From NCBI GenBank assembly GCA_965262665.1, contig CBDHFR010000004.1:1674001-1738000 (forward strand): DNA of 64,000 nucleotides, in the 5' to 3' direction. The notes below the pieces were generated by a model, which worked only from the letters and a program-made list of their open reading frames with translations, was not told where the DNA came from and did no database searches. Both the position numbers and the translations under genes were made by a program. Below, piece after piece: positions 7,600 to 16,962 of this stretch; the stretch's first letter is position 1, and every line of letters begins with the position of its first letter. Source of the DNA: CBDBND01 sp965262665 (GTDB lineage Bacteria; Pseudomonadota; Alphaproteobacteria; Rhodospirillales; Rhodospirillaceae).

Positions 7600-9861
7600 T
7601 TGCCCCGTTCAAAGACCAAGCCGCCCACCAAACTGCCCGCCAAGGCAGAACTCATTGAATATATTCAAGACTCACCGAACCGCATTAACAAGCGGGACAT
7701 CGCGCGCGCGTTTAAGGTGAAAGGAGACGATCGCCCTGCACTAAAAGCCATGTTGAAAGAGCTTGAGCAGGATGGTGTGATCGAGCGTAGCGCCAATCGG
7801 CGGTTTTCCGAAGCCGGACGGCTGCCGGAGGTCACCGTGCTTGTCGGCCATCGTATTGATGTTGATGGTGAACTCATTGCCCGGCCAGCGACGTGGGATA
7901 ACCCACAGCCGGCCCCTGTCATTTTTGTCCGCTCGACCAAAGCGGCTGGACGTGCAATCGGCATCGGCGACCGGGTTCTGGCCCGTCTGTCGCCTGCAGG
8001 TGACGGAACCTATGAGGCGCACCCCATTAGAAGCTTGGGTGGCGGTGCGCGCCAAATGCTTGGCATTTTAGAGCGTACAGACCTGCAAAAGTTTCTGCTC
8101 CGTCCCACAGATCGGCGGGACCGCCATACGGTGCTAGTAGATCAGCAAGCTACGTCCGGCGCCAAACACGGCGAACTTGTTTTGGCTGAGGTCGAAGGAT
8201 CAGGCCGCAAAGGTACGGCAAAGGGCCGGGTCATTGAGCGGCTGCACCACACCGGTATCGAAAAAGCGCTGAGTTTGATCGCCATTCACAATCACAACAT
8301 CCCTCATGAATGGGCATCACCGGTTGTTGAGGAAGCGAACCGTTGTAAACCCGCAAAATTGGGCAAGCGAGAAGATCTCAGAACCATTCCTCTGGTAACG
8401 ATCGATGGCGAGGATGCCAGAGATTTTGATGATGCCGTCTGGAGCGAACCGGATCAGGACCCGAAGAACAAGAACGGATGGCACATCATTGTCGCTATTG
8501 CCGACGTATCCTGGTATGTGCGGCCGGCGTCGCACTTGGATCAGGTCGCCTTTGATCGTGGCAATTCGACGTACTTTCCGGATCGCGTGGTTCCCATGCT
8601 ACCGGAAGCCCTTTCCAATGAGTGGTGTTCCTTAAAGCCGGACGAAGATCGTCCGTGTATCGCTGTCCACATGTGGATTGATAAAACGGGGAAATTGCGG
8701 CGTCACCGGTTTGTCCGGGGATTGATGCGGTCCATTGCCCGCCTCACCTATGACCAAGTCCAGCAGGTCCAGAATGGTGATGCGGATGTGACCACCAAAC
8801 CCCTTCTTAACTCTGTAATACGTCCCCTCTATCGGGCCTTCGCGTGTCTGGATCAGGCCCGACGGCGGCGAGGCGCACTGGCCTTGGACCTGCCGGAAAG
8901 AAAAATCGTGGTTGATAAAGCAGGCCAGATGGTCGGTGTTATTCCGCGGGCACGCCTGGCCAGTCATCAATTGATCGAAGAGTTCATGATTCTGGCAAAT
9001 GTTGCAGCAGCGCAGACTCTGCAGAAACGAAATGCGCCGGGCCTTTACCGTGTTCACGAACCGCCGGAACAACAACGCGTCACGGATCTAGCCACAACTT
9101 TAAAAAGTATGGGACTGACATTGACGCCAGCCGGCAGCATACAGGCCAAGGATTTCAATAAAATATTAGAATCCGTAAAAGGGGATGCGGCTGAAGGGCT
9201 GGTCCATACCATGATCCTGAGAGCCCAGTCGCAAGCGCGGTATGAACCAGTGAATCTCGGCCATTTCGGTTTGGCTCTCAATCAATACACTCACTTTACC
9301 TCTCCCATTCGCCGGTATTCTGACCTGATAGTCCATCGGGCTCTTGTCAGCGAGCTCAAGTTGGGTGCTGGCGGTTTTGATGAGCACAAGAGCGAACCTT
9401 TGAGCGACGTCGCTGAACACGTTTCGATGACCGAAAGACGTTCGGTCGGTGCAGAACGGGAAACCGTCGACCGGTTTACAGCTGCCTTTCTAACCGAACG
9501 GACAGGGGCTGAGTTCAATGGTCACATCAATGGAGTCAGCCGCTTTGGAATCTTTGTCACGCTGAGCGAGACCGGTGCGGACGGCATTCTGCCCATCAGA
9601 AGGTTACCGCAGGATCACTATGACGTGTTTGAGCGCCAGCATACCTTGGAAGGCCGGTCCACGGGTACGATCCTTGCCGTAGGCGACCCCATTACTGTGC
9701 GGCTTATAGAAGCGGACGCTCTGACCGGCAGTCTGGTCTTTGACTACATAGAGCACACACCACTCAGAGCAAAAAAGACAACCGGACGTCCGTCACGGTC
9801 GGGCAAACGCACCACAAAGAAAAAGCAGAACCGGCATCAGCAAGGTAAAAAGCGACGATAG
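7600..9861 (+). CDS. rnr: Ribonuclease R
   Basis: A processive 3'-5' exoribonuclease of the RNB family that degrades structured RNA. An N-terminal winged-helix/cold-shock region (about residues 15-150) is followed by the RNB catalytic domain with the acidic block DGEDARDFDDAVW (about 268-280). Family signatures include TSPIRRYSDLIVHR (about 567-580). An S1 RNA-binding domain is at about 640-720 (GVSRFGIFVTLSETGADG), with a Lys/Arg-rich tail. The start is a TTG at 7600, six bases after the extended topA stop. No better ATG lies upstream of the conserved N-terminus. Length (753) is normal. It is probably co-transcribed with topA. Confidence 0.93.
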   Translation: MPRSKTKPPTKLPAKAELIEYIQDSPNRINKRDIARAFKVKGDDRPALKAMLKELEQDGVIERSANRRFSEAGRLPEVTVLVGHRIDVDGELIARPATWDNPQPAPVIFVRSTKAAGRAIGIGDRVLARLSPAGDGTYEAHPIRSLGGGARQMLGILERTDLQKFLLRPTDRRDRHTVLVDQQATSGAKHGELVLAEVEGSGRKGTAKGRVIERLHHTGIEKALSLIAIHNHNIPHEWASPVVEEANRCKPAKLGKREDLRTIPLVTIDGEDARDFDDAVWSEPDQDPKNKNGWHIIVAIADVSWYVRPASHLDQVAFDRGNSTYFPDRVVPMLPEALSNEWCSLKPDEDRPCIAVHMWIDKTGKLRRHRFVRGLMRSIARLTYDQVQQVQNGDADVTTKPLLNSVIRPLYRAFACLDQARRRRGALALDLPERKIVVDKAGQMVGVIPRARLASHQLIEEFMILANVAAAQTLQKRNAPGLYRVHEPPEQQRVTDLATTLKSMGLTLTPAGSIQAKDFNKILESVKGDAAEGLVHTMILRAQSQARYEPVNLGHFGLALNQYTHFTSPIRRYSDLIVHRALVSELKLGAGGFDEHKSEPLSDVAEHVSMTERRSVGAERETVDRFTAAFLTERTGAEFNGHINGVSRFGIFVTLSETGADGILPIRRLPQDHYDVFERQHTLEGRSTGTILAVGDPITVRLIEADALTGSLVFDYIEHTPLRAKKTTGRPSRSGKRTTKKKQNRHQQGKKRR

Positions 9862-9961
9862 GTAGCCCGGATAATTATTTCGGGCCTCAACCCTTTAGCC
9901 TCATTATGATTGAGATTCATTATTGGGTGCCAGTTGGGATCGAATGCCGATGGCAGAACGA

Positions 9962-11551
9962 ATGAAAATCCCGAGTTGGAGTTGCATTGCTGCCGCTGCG
10001 GTTGCGCTAAGCCTTGCTGGCTGTGCGTCCGATTCAATCATTCATGACGAAAATTGGCCGGTTGACAGGAAACAGGTCGACGGATTCGAAATCAGCCAAT
10101 CCAAACGCGTCCTCAGCCAGGGCCTGACCCAGATCGACGCTCGCGCCTTAACCAAACCGAAAATTGGACGCTTTGTTTTAATCGGTCTCAGTGGTCTGGC
10201 GGAGATTGATCCTCTTTTTACCGTGGTAGATACGGGCAACAGAATTCAAACCTATGTAGGGGCGGAACTTGCCTCTGATCTGCAACGTCCGCTCGAACCC
10301 AATGTGAATGCTTGGGTAGACCTTTTCCACGGTACAATTATCGGCGCAGGCCGGAAATCAGCTTTGTTACGCAGTGCCGACTTGGAACAGCTTTATTACA
10401 CATTTTTCGATGCGGCCCTTGAGGATCTTGACCCCTACTCCCGCTACGCTGGCCGGCTGCAGGCACGCGCCAATCGAGAAACGCGCAATGGATTTGGTGG
10501 CATTGGGATGCGCTATGTTGAAGGAGACCTCGGTATAGTTGTGACCGGCATTCAAAAAAGTGCGCCGTCTCACCGTGCAGGTTTAAACGTCAGCGACATC
10601 ATTACCCACGTGGATGGTACGTCTCTCGCCGCTAAGCGCCGCTGGACCGTTCGTCGGTTGTTACGCGGTCCCATAGGAACTCAATCTGATCTGACTGTTA
10701 TAAGTGGCAACCTTGGTGTTGCGACCAAAGCGACAGTTACCCGAAGCTTAATCGTTCCCAAAACAGTAGAGACAGAAGTGATCGATAATATTGTTGTGGT
10801 GAAGATCCATAGCTTTAACCAACAAACCGCACAAACAGTAAACGCAGAACTCGCTGAAGCCTTGTCGATTTCACCCCAGGTGAACGGTGTCATCTTGGAT
10901 TTAAGAGGTGATCCTGGTGGTCTGCTCGACCAAGCCGTCACAGTCAGCGACCTCTTTTTAGAATCGGGCCGGATCGTTGCCACCCGCGGCCGCCATCCTG
11001 AGTCTATTCAACGCTATCGAGCGTTCGAAGGTGATGTAACCCAAGGCCGCCGTATCATCGTGATGGTCGATAGCCGTTCCGCCTCAGCAGCGGAAATTGT
11101 TGCGGCTGCCATTCAGGACAGTGGCCGCGGCCTTATAGTAGGCACGTCTTCTTATGGCAAAGGAACTGTGCAAACGGTCATCAGATTGCCGAACGATGGC
11201 GAAATCACACTGACCTGGTCTCGATTTCACGCACCGGACGGATACTCCATTCAGGACTTGGGTGTGCTCCCCTTGGTATGCACGAGTGGATTGAGTGGAT
11301 CTGTGGACGAAGCCCTCGATCAATGGCTAACGTCGGGCAGCCAAATTGCGAATACCAAAGCTCAGTGGCGCACCGTTGCGCCTGATGACATCAATACACG
11401 CTCAACCCTGAGAAGCCGTTGCCCAGCCGAGATTCGTTCTGACACCACAATCGACCTTGAACTCGCGCTGAGCTTGCTTTCAGACGGGAATCTCTATGCC
11501 CAGGCCCTTGGATTAACGGCAACGACCGAAGCTCGAAAAGAAGCCGATTAA
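9962..11551 (+). CDS. S41-family C-terminal processing protease, lipoprotein
   Basis: A periplasmic serine protease of the CtpA/Prc type. I prefer the ATG at 9962, which yields a lipoprotein signal peptide (MKIPSWSC..., lipobox LSLAGC). An in-frame TTG at 9923 and ATGs at 9944 and 9950 are alternatives. A PDZ domain (GIGMRYVEGDLGIVVTGIQ to LLRGPIG) precedes the S41 core with the nucleophile Ser in DSRSASAAEIVAAA and the Lys in SSYGKGTVQT. The C-terminal 100 residues are specific and unassigned. It is likely anchored to the inner or outer membrane facing the periplasm. It follows rnr by 100 bases and may share its transcript. Confidence 0.88.
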   Translation: MKIPSWSCIAAAAVALSLAGCASDSIIHDENWPVDRKQVDGFEISQSKRVLSQGLTQIDARALTKPKIGRFVLIGLSGLAEIDPLFTVVDTGNRIQTYVGAELASDLQRPLEPNVNAWVDLFHGTIIGAGRKSALLRSADLEQLYYTFFDAALEDLDPYSRYAGRLQARANRETRNGFGGIGMRYVEGDLGIVVTGIQKSAPSHRAGLNVSDIITHVDGTSLAAKRRWTVRRLLRGPIGTQSDLTVISGNLGVATKATVTRSLIVPKTVETEVIDNIVVVKIHSFNQQTAQTVNAELAEALSISPQVNGVILDLRGDPGGLLDQAVTVSDLFLESGRIVATRGRHPESIQRYRAFEGDVTQGRRIIVMVDSRSASAAEIVAAAIQDSGRGLIVGTSSYGKGTVQTVIRLPNDGEITLTWSRFHAPDGYSIQDLGVLPLVCTSGLSGSVDEALDQWLTSGSQIANTKAQWRTVAPDDINTRSTLRSRCPAEIRSDTTIDLELALSLLSDGNLYAQALGLTATTEARKEAD

Positions 11552-11650
11552 GGACAGTTTTCCCGCTTGATTCCTCAAAGGGGTTGACAGGTAAAGCCAC
11601 CGGAGTATCTTGCCGCGCTTCCAACGGATCGGACGTGAGAGAGAAAAACG

Positions 11651-11818
11651 ATGGCCAAACCGGCGACCATTCAGATCAAACTCGAGAGCACAGCGGGAAC
11701 CGGATACTTTTACACGACCAAGAAAAACCCGCGCGCCATGACCGAGAAGCTCGAGATGAAGAAGTACGATCCGAAGGTGCGTAAACACGTCATCTTTAAG
11801 GAAACCAAGATAAAATAA
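11651..11818 (+). CDS. rpmG: 50S ribosomal protein L33
   Basis: A 55-residue protein beginning MAKPATIQIKLESTAG and ending FKETKIK, with the L33 signature GYFYTTKKNPR and KYDPKVRKHV. It lacks the CxxC zinc pairs, so it is the zinc-free form. The ATG at 11651 is preceded by GAGAGAAA. A strong terminator follows at 11861. rpmG next to a divK/pleD-type gene is typical of alphaproteobacteria. Confidence 0.95.
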   Translation: MAKPATIQIKLESTAGTGYFYTTKKNPRAMTEKLEMKKYDPKVRKHVIFKETKIK

Positions 11819-11860
11819 GCCCTGTTTGGACACCTTTGATCCGGTCGGTTAGCGGCAACA

Positions 11861-11894
11861 CCCCGTCATCGTTGGATTGACGGGGTTTTTATTT
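11861..11894 (+). terminator. Rho-independent terminator after rpmG
   Basis: A perfect 8-bp stem CCCCGTCA/TGACGGGG (11861-11868 and 11878-11885), with a 9-base loop, is followed by TTTTTATTT. It ends the rpmG transcript. Confidence 0.9.
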
Positions 11895-11918
11895 CCAAAT
11901 TTTGGCGAAAGTAGGTGA

Positions 11919-12293
11919 CTAATCGGCTTCGAGATATTTTGTGATGGTCTGAAGGAAACTGGCGACCGATATGGGTTTTGCGATGTAACCGTCGCACCCA
12001 CCGTCCCGTATCTTTTCCTCGTCCCCTTTCATAGCGAAGGCAGTTACAGCGATAACCGGAATAGACTTCAGGTCATCATCAGCTTTGAGCATTTTTGTTA
12101 TTTCTAGACCCGAAATTTCAGGCAGTTAAATAATCCCATCAAGATGAGGTCAGGCCGCTGCTGCCGCGTCATTTCCATCACCTGCCGGCCGTCCTTGGTC
12201 TGCAACGTTGTTATAGCCGTGAGCTTCTAGCAAATCGTTGAACAGCTTCATGTTCAATTCGTTATCTTCTACGATCAATATGGTTTTAGACAT
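11919..12293 (-). pseudogene. divK: Degenerate DivK-type response regulator
   Basis: A single-domain receiver matching Caulobacter DivK in its conserved blocks: LIVEDNELNMKLFNDLLEAHGY at the start, then LPEISGLEITKMLKADDDL and VIAVTAFAMKGDEEKIRDGG with YIAKPISV. The frame is broken twice. One extra base follows TATAAC (about 12212). Two extra bases fall around the phospho-acceptor region, where DIQLPE should follow LILM, so the Asp codon is destroyed. In frame, a stop arrives after about 47 residues. The two insertions sum to three, so the C-terminal half returns to the starting frame. DivK normally controls CtrA and asymmetric division and is essential in Caulobacter. Loss here would be notable if not a sequence error. 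Confidence 0.8.
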
Positions 12294-12494
12294 GAGCTGC
12301 GACCCCTTCGGCCCAAAAAGTGACCATGCACCTTCCGGCCGAAGCTAAATAACAGTTTCGACTAACAGCATTTACACCATGCTCCAATCTAAACCACAAG
12401 GGCTGTCAACCTATTGGTAGCATTGCGCTTCGGGGGATTGGAAAAACTGCACATCTTGTGACAGTCCGATGAAACCCGGTATCACTAGGATGAT

Positions 12495-13313
12495 ATGTTT
12501 GTAGAAGACCCCCTTCTCAGGCCGGCGGTATTCATCGGGTTGACTTTGTTGTTTGCCGTTCTGGAAACCGTTCGGCCGCGGCGCAAAAGGCTCTTGGGCC
12601 GCGTCAAGCGATGGACCGGTAATTTCGGAATTCTGGCGCTCGGCACTCTGCTAGCCCGGCTGATGTTGCCTGTCGTGCCCGTTGGTGCGGCGTTGTGGGC
12701 GTCGCAAAACGAACTCGGACTTTTCAACGTGATCGGTGTTCCGGCCTTGGCGGTGGGAACACTGTCGTTTTTGACGTTGGACTTCTTGATTTACGTCCAA
12801 CACCATCTGTTTCACGCCATACCGATGTTTTGGCGCCTCCACAGGATGCACCACACCGACCTTGATTTCGATGTCACCACTGGATTGCGGTTTCATCCCA
12901 TAGAAATTTTATTGTCTTTGATCATTAAGATTGTGGCGGTGGTTACGCTCGGGGCAGATCCTGTTGCCGTACTGGTTTTTGAGATCGTTCTAAACGGCAC
13001 CTCTCTATTCAATCATGCCAATCTTGCATTGCCCAATTGGCTCGACCGGATTTTGCGCTTCTGCGTCGTCACGCCCGATATGCATCGCGTCCACCACTCC
13101 ATTCGGCGTGAGGAAACGGACAGCAATTTTGGCTTCAATTTACCGTGGTGGGACTACTTGCTGGGCACCTATCGCGCCCAACCAATGGACGGCCATGATG
13201 GCATGACCATCGGTCTACCCATATTCAGGGATGAAAGAGCGATTAACTTAGGAAAGCTCGTTATCCAACCGTTTGTCTCAGATACGGAAGCACATCGATC
13301 AGCGCCCAAATAA
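12495..13313 (+). CDS. Sterol desaturase / fatty acid hydroxylase family protein
   Basis: A membrane di-iron hydroxylase of the ERG3/ERG25 superfamily, 272 residues. The conserved His clusters are visible: HHLFH (about 99-103), HRMHHTD (about 115-121), and a C-terminal HRVHHS (about 197-202). Three or four hydrophobic segments precede and separate them (about 10-30, 45-65, 78-100, 137-160). The substrate is unknown; members hydroxylate or desaturate lipids, sterols or carotenoids. The ATG at 12495 has AGGATGAT just upstream. It is convergent with rpoH, and the two stop codons abut (TAA at 13311-13313, then TTA). Confidence 0.85.
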   Translation: MFVEDPLLRPAVFIGLTLLFAVLETVRPRRKRLLGRVKRWTGNFGILALGTLLARLMLPVVPVGAALWASQNELGLFNVIGVPALAVGTLSFLTLDFLIYVQHHLFHAIPMFWRLHRMHHTDLDFDVTTGLRFHPIEILLSLIIKIVAVVTLGADPVAVLVFEIVLNGTSLFNHANLALPNWLDRILRFCVVTPDMHRVHHSIRREETDSNFGFNLPWWDYLLGTYRAQPMDGHDGMTIGLPIFRDERAINLGKLVIQPFVSDTEAHRSAPK

Positions 13314-14228
13314 TTAAGCCGGCGCGGCGAGCAGAGCCATTGGCTCTGCCGTCGTGGCGTCGAGCTTTGCAACAGCGGTTTTCATCGCTTGTTGCAGTTT
13401 TTCGAAGGCGCGATTTTCGATTTGCCGGACCCGTTCCCGGCTGATGCCGTACTCGTCACCCAATTCTTCCAACGTCCTCGGATCGTCGCTCAACCGGCGT
13501 TCTTGAATGATGTGGCGTTCACGGTCGTTCAATCCGCTCAGCGCCTCGTTCAAAAGCTCAATACCAACAGTCCGCTCTTCTTCGTCGGCCAGCACAGTTT
13601 CCTGATCCGGTGCGTCGGAAGCCAGCAGGTCTATGCGGTCGAGGTCTCCGTCCTCGCCAACAGGGACATTCAGCGATGCATCCGACCGGGATAAACGGCC
13701 GTTCATGTCCAAGACGGTTTTACTGTCTACATCAAGGCGTTCTGCAATCGAATCCACCGCCTCTTGAGTGAGGTCGGCATCGTCATAGATATTGAGTTTC
13801 GCTTTGAGCTTGCGGAGGCTGAAAAATAATTTTTTCTGCGCTACAACTGTGCCCACTTTTACCAACGACCATGAATTCAAAACATACTCGTTGATGGCGG
13901 CTTTGATCCACCACATGGCGTAGGTCGCGAGGCGGAATCCACGGTCCGGATCAAATTTTTTGACCGCCCTCATCAAACCGACATTGCCTTCTGATATGAG
14001 GTCTGCAACGGACAGTCCGTAGTATCTGTATCCCATGGCAATTTTTGCAACCAAGCGAAGATGGCTGGTCACCAATTTGTGTGCGGCGTCCATGTCATCA
14101 TGCTCGACCAAACGTTGTGCCAGCATGAACTCCTCTTCTTTTTCGAGAAACGGAAATTTCTTGATCTCTACCATATAGCCGGCCAAACCGCGGTCGGACG
14201 CCAGGATGGGAAGGGTTTTGAGTGTCAT
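13314..14228 (-). CDS. rpoH: RNA polymerase heat-shock sigma factor (sigma 32)
   Basis: An RpoH-type sigma factor of 304 residues. Region 2 shows LISEGNVGLMRAVKKFDPDRG and LATYAMWWIKAAI. The RpoH box is QKKLFFSLRKLK, the diagnostic element between regions 2 and 3. Region 4 has the helix-turn-helix TLEELGDEYGISRERVRQIE. It directs transcription of chaperones and proteases, and lon, clpX, clpP and hup are further along in this window. A GAGGAAA ribosome-binding site precedes the ATG. Many alphaproteobacteria have two rpoH genes; only one is visible here. Confidence 0.93.
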   Translation of the reverse strand: MTLKTLPILASDRGLAGYMVEIKKFPFLEKEEEFMLAQRLVEHDDMDAAHKLVTSHLRLVAKIAMGYRYYGLSVADLISEGNVGLMRAVKKFDPDRGFRLATYAMWWIKAAINEYVLNSWSLVKVGTVVAQKKLFFSLRKLKAKLNIYDDADLTQEAVDSIAERLDVDSKTVLDMNGRLSRSDASLNVPVGEDGDLDRIDLLASDAPDQETVLADEEERTVGIELLNEALSGLNDRERHIIQERRLSDDPRTLEELGDEYGISRERVRQIENRAFEKLQQAMKTAVAKLDATTAEPMALLAAPA

Positions 14229-14671
14229 TGTTCGTTTCCTCTACACAGACCAAATGCAGCCGTCAGAATTGACAAGCCGACAGCGTCGCTCATCAGAGCG
14301 CCTAAAAGATTGGTCTCGCGTATAGAAAACAGTGCCGCGTGTGGGCGTTCATCGTCATATCCTCCTTGAGCAACATGACTGCTTTGACTGAGCGGTCCAC
14401 CTCAGGGCCGAACCTGCACACGGCCTCTGTTCTGAGCGCCGTGAACGGCAGAAATGTAAGCAAAATCAGCCCAATTGTAAAGTTATATTAGACATGGCTT
14501 ATATGCATAAAATGCACGGTTATCCTGTAAGCAGTTGAAATAACGTTATATTTCGAGTCAGATCCGAAAACATGGTTACGATTTCGTCATACTGTCACAG
14601 GCTGGCGGTTTTTTTTTGACCGCCCTTCCGCTACGGTGCGCCAGCAGTCGGTCGAGAACAAAGAGCATTTC
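14229..14671. other. Intergenic region between divergent rpoH and egtB
   Basis: About 440 bases with no credible gene. The stretch 14465-14560 is AT-rich with several short TTATAT/ATGCAT words, and promoters for both genes are expected here. A small GGCGGT/ACCGCC hairpin with a T9 loop (14604-14624) lies just before egtB. It lacks a downstream T-run, so I do not call it a terminator. Confidence 0.4.
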
Positions 14672-15979
14672 GTGTCTACCAGTACATCACCACACCCGAG
14701 TCCAGCCACTGCCCTGTCCCGGTCAGACGTTATCGAGCAGTTTCGTTCGGTGAGGACAAAGACGGAATCCCTCGCCGCACCACTCTCGGCCGAAGATCAA
14801 AATCTTCAGTCCATGCCCGATGCAAGCCCCGCTAAATGGCATCGGGCTCATACCACCTGGTTTTTCGAAACTTTTATCCTAAGTCCTTTCGAATCCGATT
14901 ACCGCTGCTTTGACCCGCAATTCGGATATCTCTTCAATTCCTATTATGAAGCTGTGGGCGCTCGGCACCCCCGACCCATTCGAGGGTTTTTAACCCGGCC
15001 AGACTGCGCCACCGTCGACGCGTACCGAAGTCATGTTGATAGCACTATCGAAACTTTGCTTACCGACACGGATGACGTGACTTGGGACTCCGTTGGCGGC
15101 TTAATCACGCTCGGTTTACACCACGAACAACAGCACCAAGAATTGCTGTTGATGGATATTCTTCACGGATTTTCATGCAATCCAACGGAACCAAGCTATG
15201 CCGGACCAACGCCACTGCCAGCACAGACTGCTCCAGCGCTCGATTGGACCGAGTTTGACGGCGGTCTGGTTGAGATAGGACATCAAGATGGTGATGGTGT
15301 TGAAACCTTTCATTTTGATAACGAAGGACCGCGCCATAGCATCCATCTCAATCCTTTTCGCATAGCCAATCGCCTAGTTACTAACGGGGAATGGCTCGCT
15401 TTTATTGAGAACGGTGGGTACGACAAGCCGGAGTTGTGGCTGTCTGACGGATGGGCGGGTGTTCAGGAAGAAAAGTGGACCGCGCCACTCTACTGGCGTT
15501 TGGAAGATGATCAAACGTGGTCCGCGTTTGGCCTGCGAGGCCGGCAACCCTTAAATCACGATGCGCCGGTGTGTCACGTCAGCTCTTATGAAGCGGATGC
15601 TTTTGCGACCTGGTCAGGTAAACGGCTGCCAACTGAAGCGGAATGGGAAACTGCCGCATCTGCGGTAAAAATTGATGGAAATTTCCTATCCCAGGGAGCT
15701 TTACGCGCCCTTCCCACACCGAGTGGAGACGGTATTCAGCAGATGTATGGTGACGTCTGGGAACACACCCGATCACCGTACGTGCCCTATCCTGGCTTCA
15801 AGCCAGATCCAGGCGCGATTGGGGAATACAACGGAAAATTCATGTCAAACCAGATGGTCCTTCGCGGCGGTTGTTGTGTCACTCCGCCCGGCCACATACG
15901 CCTGACCTACCGCAATTTCTATTATCCGCACCAACGCTGGATGTTTGCCGGTGTACGCCTTGCAGAGGATCTCGAATGA
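14672..15979 (+). CDS. egtB: Ergothioneine biosynthesis sulfoxide synthase
   Basis: EgtB is a non-haem iron enzyme that couples hercynine to cysteine or gamma-glutamylcysteine using oxygen. The N-terminal DinB-like domain supplies the iron ligands, with WHRAHTTWFFETF and the LHHEQQHQELLLMD block giving the three-His site. The C-terminal FGE-sulfatase fold is seen from VTNGEWLAFI to FAGVRLAEDL. I choose the GTG at 14672 because AAAGAG stands seven bases upstream; an in-frame GTG at 14636 would add 12 residues. It overlaps egtD by ATGA, forming a two-gene ergothioneine operon. Confidence 0.93.
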   Translation: MSTSTSPHPSPATALSRSDVIEQFRSVRTKTESLAAPLSAEDQNLQSMPDASPAKWHRAHTTWFFETFILSPFESDYRCFDPQFGYLFNSYYEAVGARHPRPIRGFLTRPDCATVDAYRSHVDSTIETLLTDTDDVTWDSVGGLITLGLHHEQQHQELLLMDILHGFSCNPTEPSYAGPTPLPAQTAPALDWTEFDGGLVEIGHQDGDGVETFHFDNEGPRHSIHLNPFRIANRLVTNGEWLAFIENGGYDKPELWLSDGWAGVQEEKWTAPLYWRLEDDQTWSAFGLRGRQPLNHDAPVCHVSSYEADAFATWSGKRLPTEAEWETAASAVKIDGNFLSQGALRALPTPSGDGIQQMYGDVWEHTRSPYVPYPGFKPDPGAIGEYNGKFMSNQMVLRGGCCVTPPGHIRLTYRNFYYPHQRWMFAGVRLAEDLE

Positions 15980-16956
15980 CGTTCCATCAGAGCGACACAA
16001 ATTCAGCGAGCGACGAAGTGCTCAATCCATCCCAGCAGTTGGAGTTTCTTAGCGATGTAATCGAAGGTTTATCCCAGGATCAAAAACGCATTTCACCGAA
16101 ATATTTTTATGATTCCAAAGGATCCGCCCTCTTTGATCAAATCTGCGAGCTTGAGGAATATTATCCAACCCGAACCGAAATGGGTTTGCTAAAGGAAAGT
16201 GCCCTGGAAATTGCCAATATTGTCGAGGGACATCACTTGATTGAATTCGGATCGGGATCGAGCACCAAGATTAGAATTCTATTGGATGCGGCAACGGACT
16301 TGGCAAGTTACATCCCGGTCGATATTTCGAAAGACCATTTATACGCCTCAGCCGAGTCCATCGCTCAGGACTATCCGGACCTTGATGTCATTCCCGTTTG
16401 CGCGGATTTTACACGCACCTTCGATCTGCCTGAAAAGGCCGAAGACGGCAATAAAGTGGGGTTTTTCCCAGGCTCAACTATTGGCAATTTTTCCCGCCAG
16501 GAAGCATCGGATTTCCTGTCCATGACAACGCATTTGTTAGGAGATGATGGCGGACTGGTTATCGGTGTAGACCTCAAAAAAGATCCAAGACTTCTACGCG
16601 CAGCCTATAACGATAACACTGGTGTAACAGCTGAATTTAATCTCAATCTTCTCAGCCGTATAAATCGGGAACTGGACGGCACTTTCGAACTCGACTCGTT
16701 CACCCACGAGGCTCATTACAACCAAGATAAGGGTCGCGTTGAAATGCACTTGGTCAGTGGAAAAGATCAATCCGTTTCAGTGGACGGTCACACTTTCCAT
16801 TTTGAACGCGACGAAAGTATCCATACCGAGAATTCACACAAGTACGACGTTGAGGAATTTCATAATCTCGGGCGGCAAGCTGGTTTCAATGCGGAAAGAA
16901 CATGGATCGACGAAAACGATCTGTTCAGCATTCACTATTTAAGAGTCGTTGCTTAG
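15976..16956 (+). CDS. egtD: L-histidine N-alpha-methyltransferase
   Basis: EgtD trimethylates histidine to hercynine using three S-adenosylmethionine, the first step of ergothioneine synthesis. The start at 15976 overlaps the egtB stop (ATGA). Visible family blocks are KYFYDSKGSALFDQICELEEYYPTR near the N-terminus, the SAM-binding EFGSGSSTK, FPGSTIGNF, and the histidine-binding region around DLKKD and AAYNDNTGVTAEFN. Length is 326 residues, as usual. The order egtB-egtD is the common proteobacterial arrangement. EgtC and EgtE homologues are not next to it. Confidence 0.94.
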   Translation: MTFHQSDTNSASDEVLNPSQQLEFLSDVIEGLSQDQKRISPKYFYDSKGSALFDQICELEEYYPTRTEMGLLKESALEIANIVEGHHLIEFGSGSSTKIRILLDAATDLASYIPVDISKDHLYASAESIAQDYPDLDVIPVCADFTRTFDLPEKAEDGNKVGFFPGSTIGNFSRQEASDFLSMTTHLLGDDGGLVIGVDLKKDPRLLRAAYNDNTGVTAEFNLNLLSRINRELDGTFELDSFTHEAHYNQDKGRVEMHLVSGKDQSVSVDGHTFHFERDESIHTENSHKYDVEEFHNLGRQAGFNAERTWIDENDLFSIHYLRVVA

Positions 16957-16962
16957 TTGGAC

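Noticed and set aside
14604..14624. GGCGGT/ACCGCC hairpin with a T9 loop before egtB
   Set aside because: The T-run is in the loop, not after the stem, so it does not have terminator form. It may be chance.
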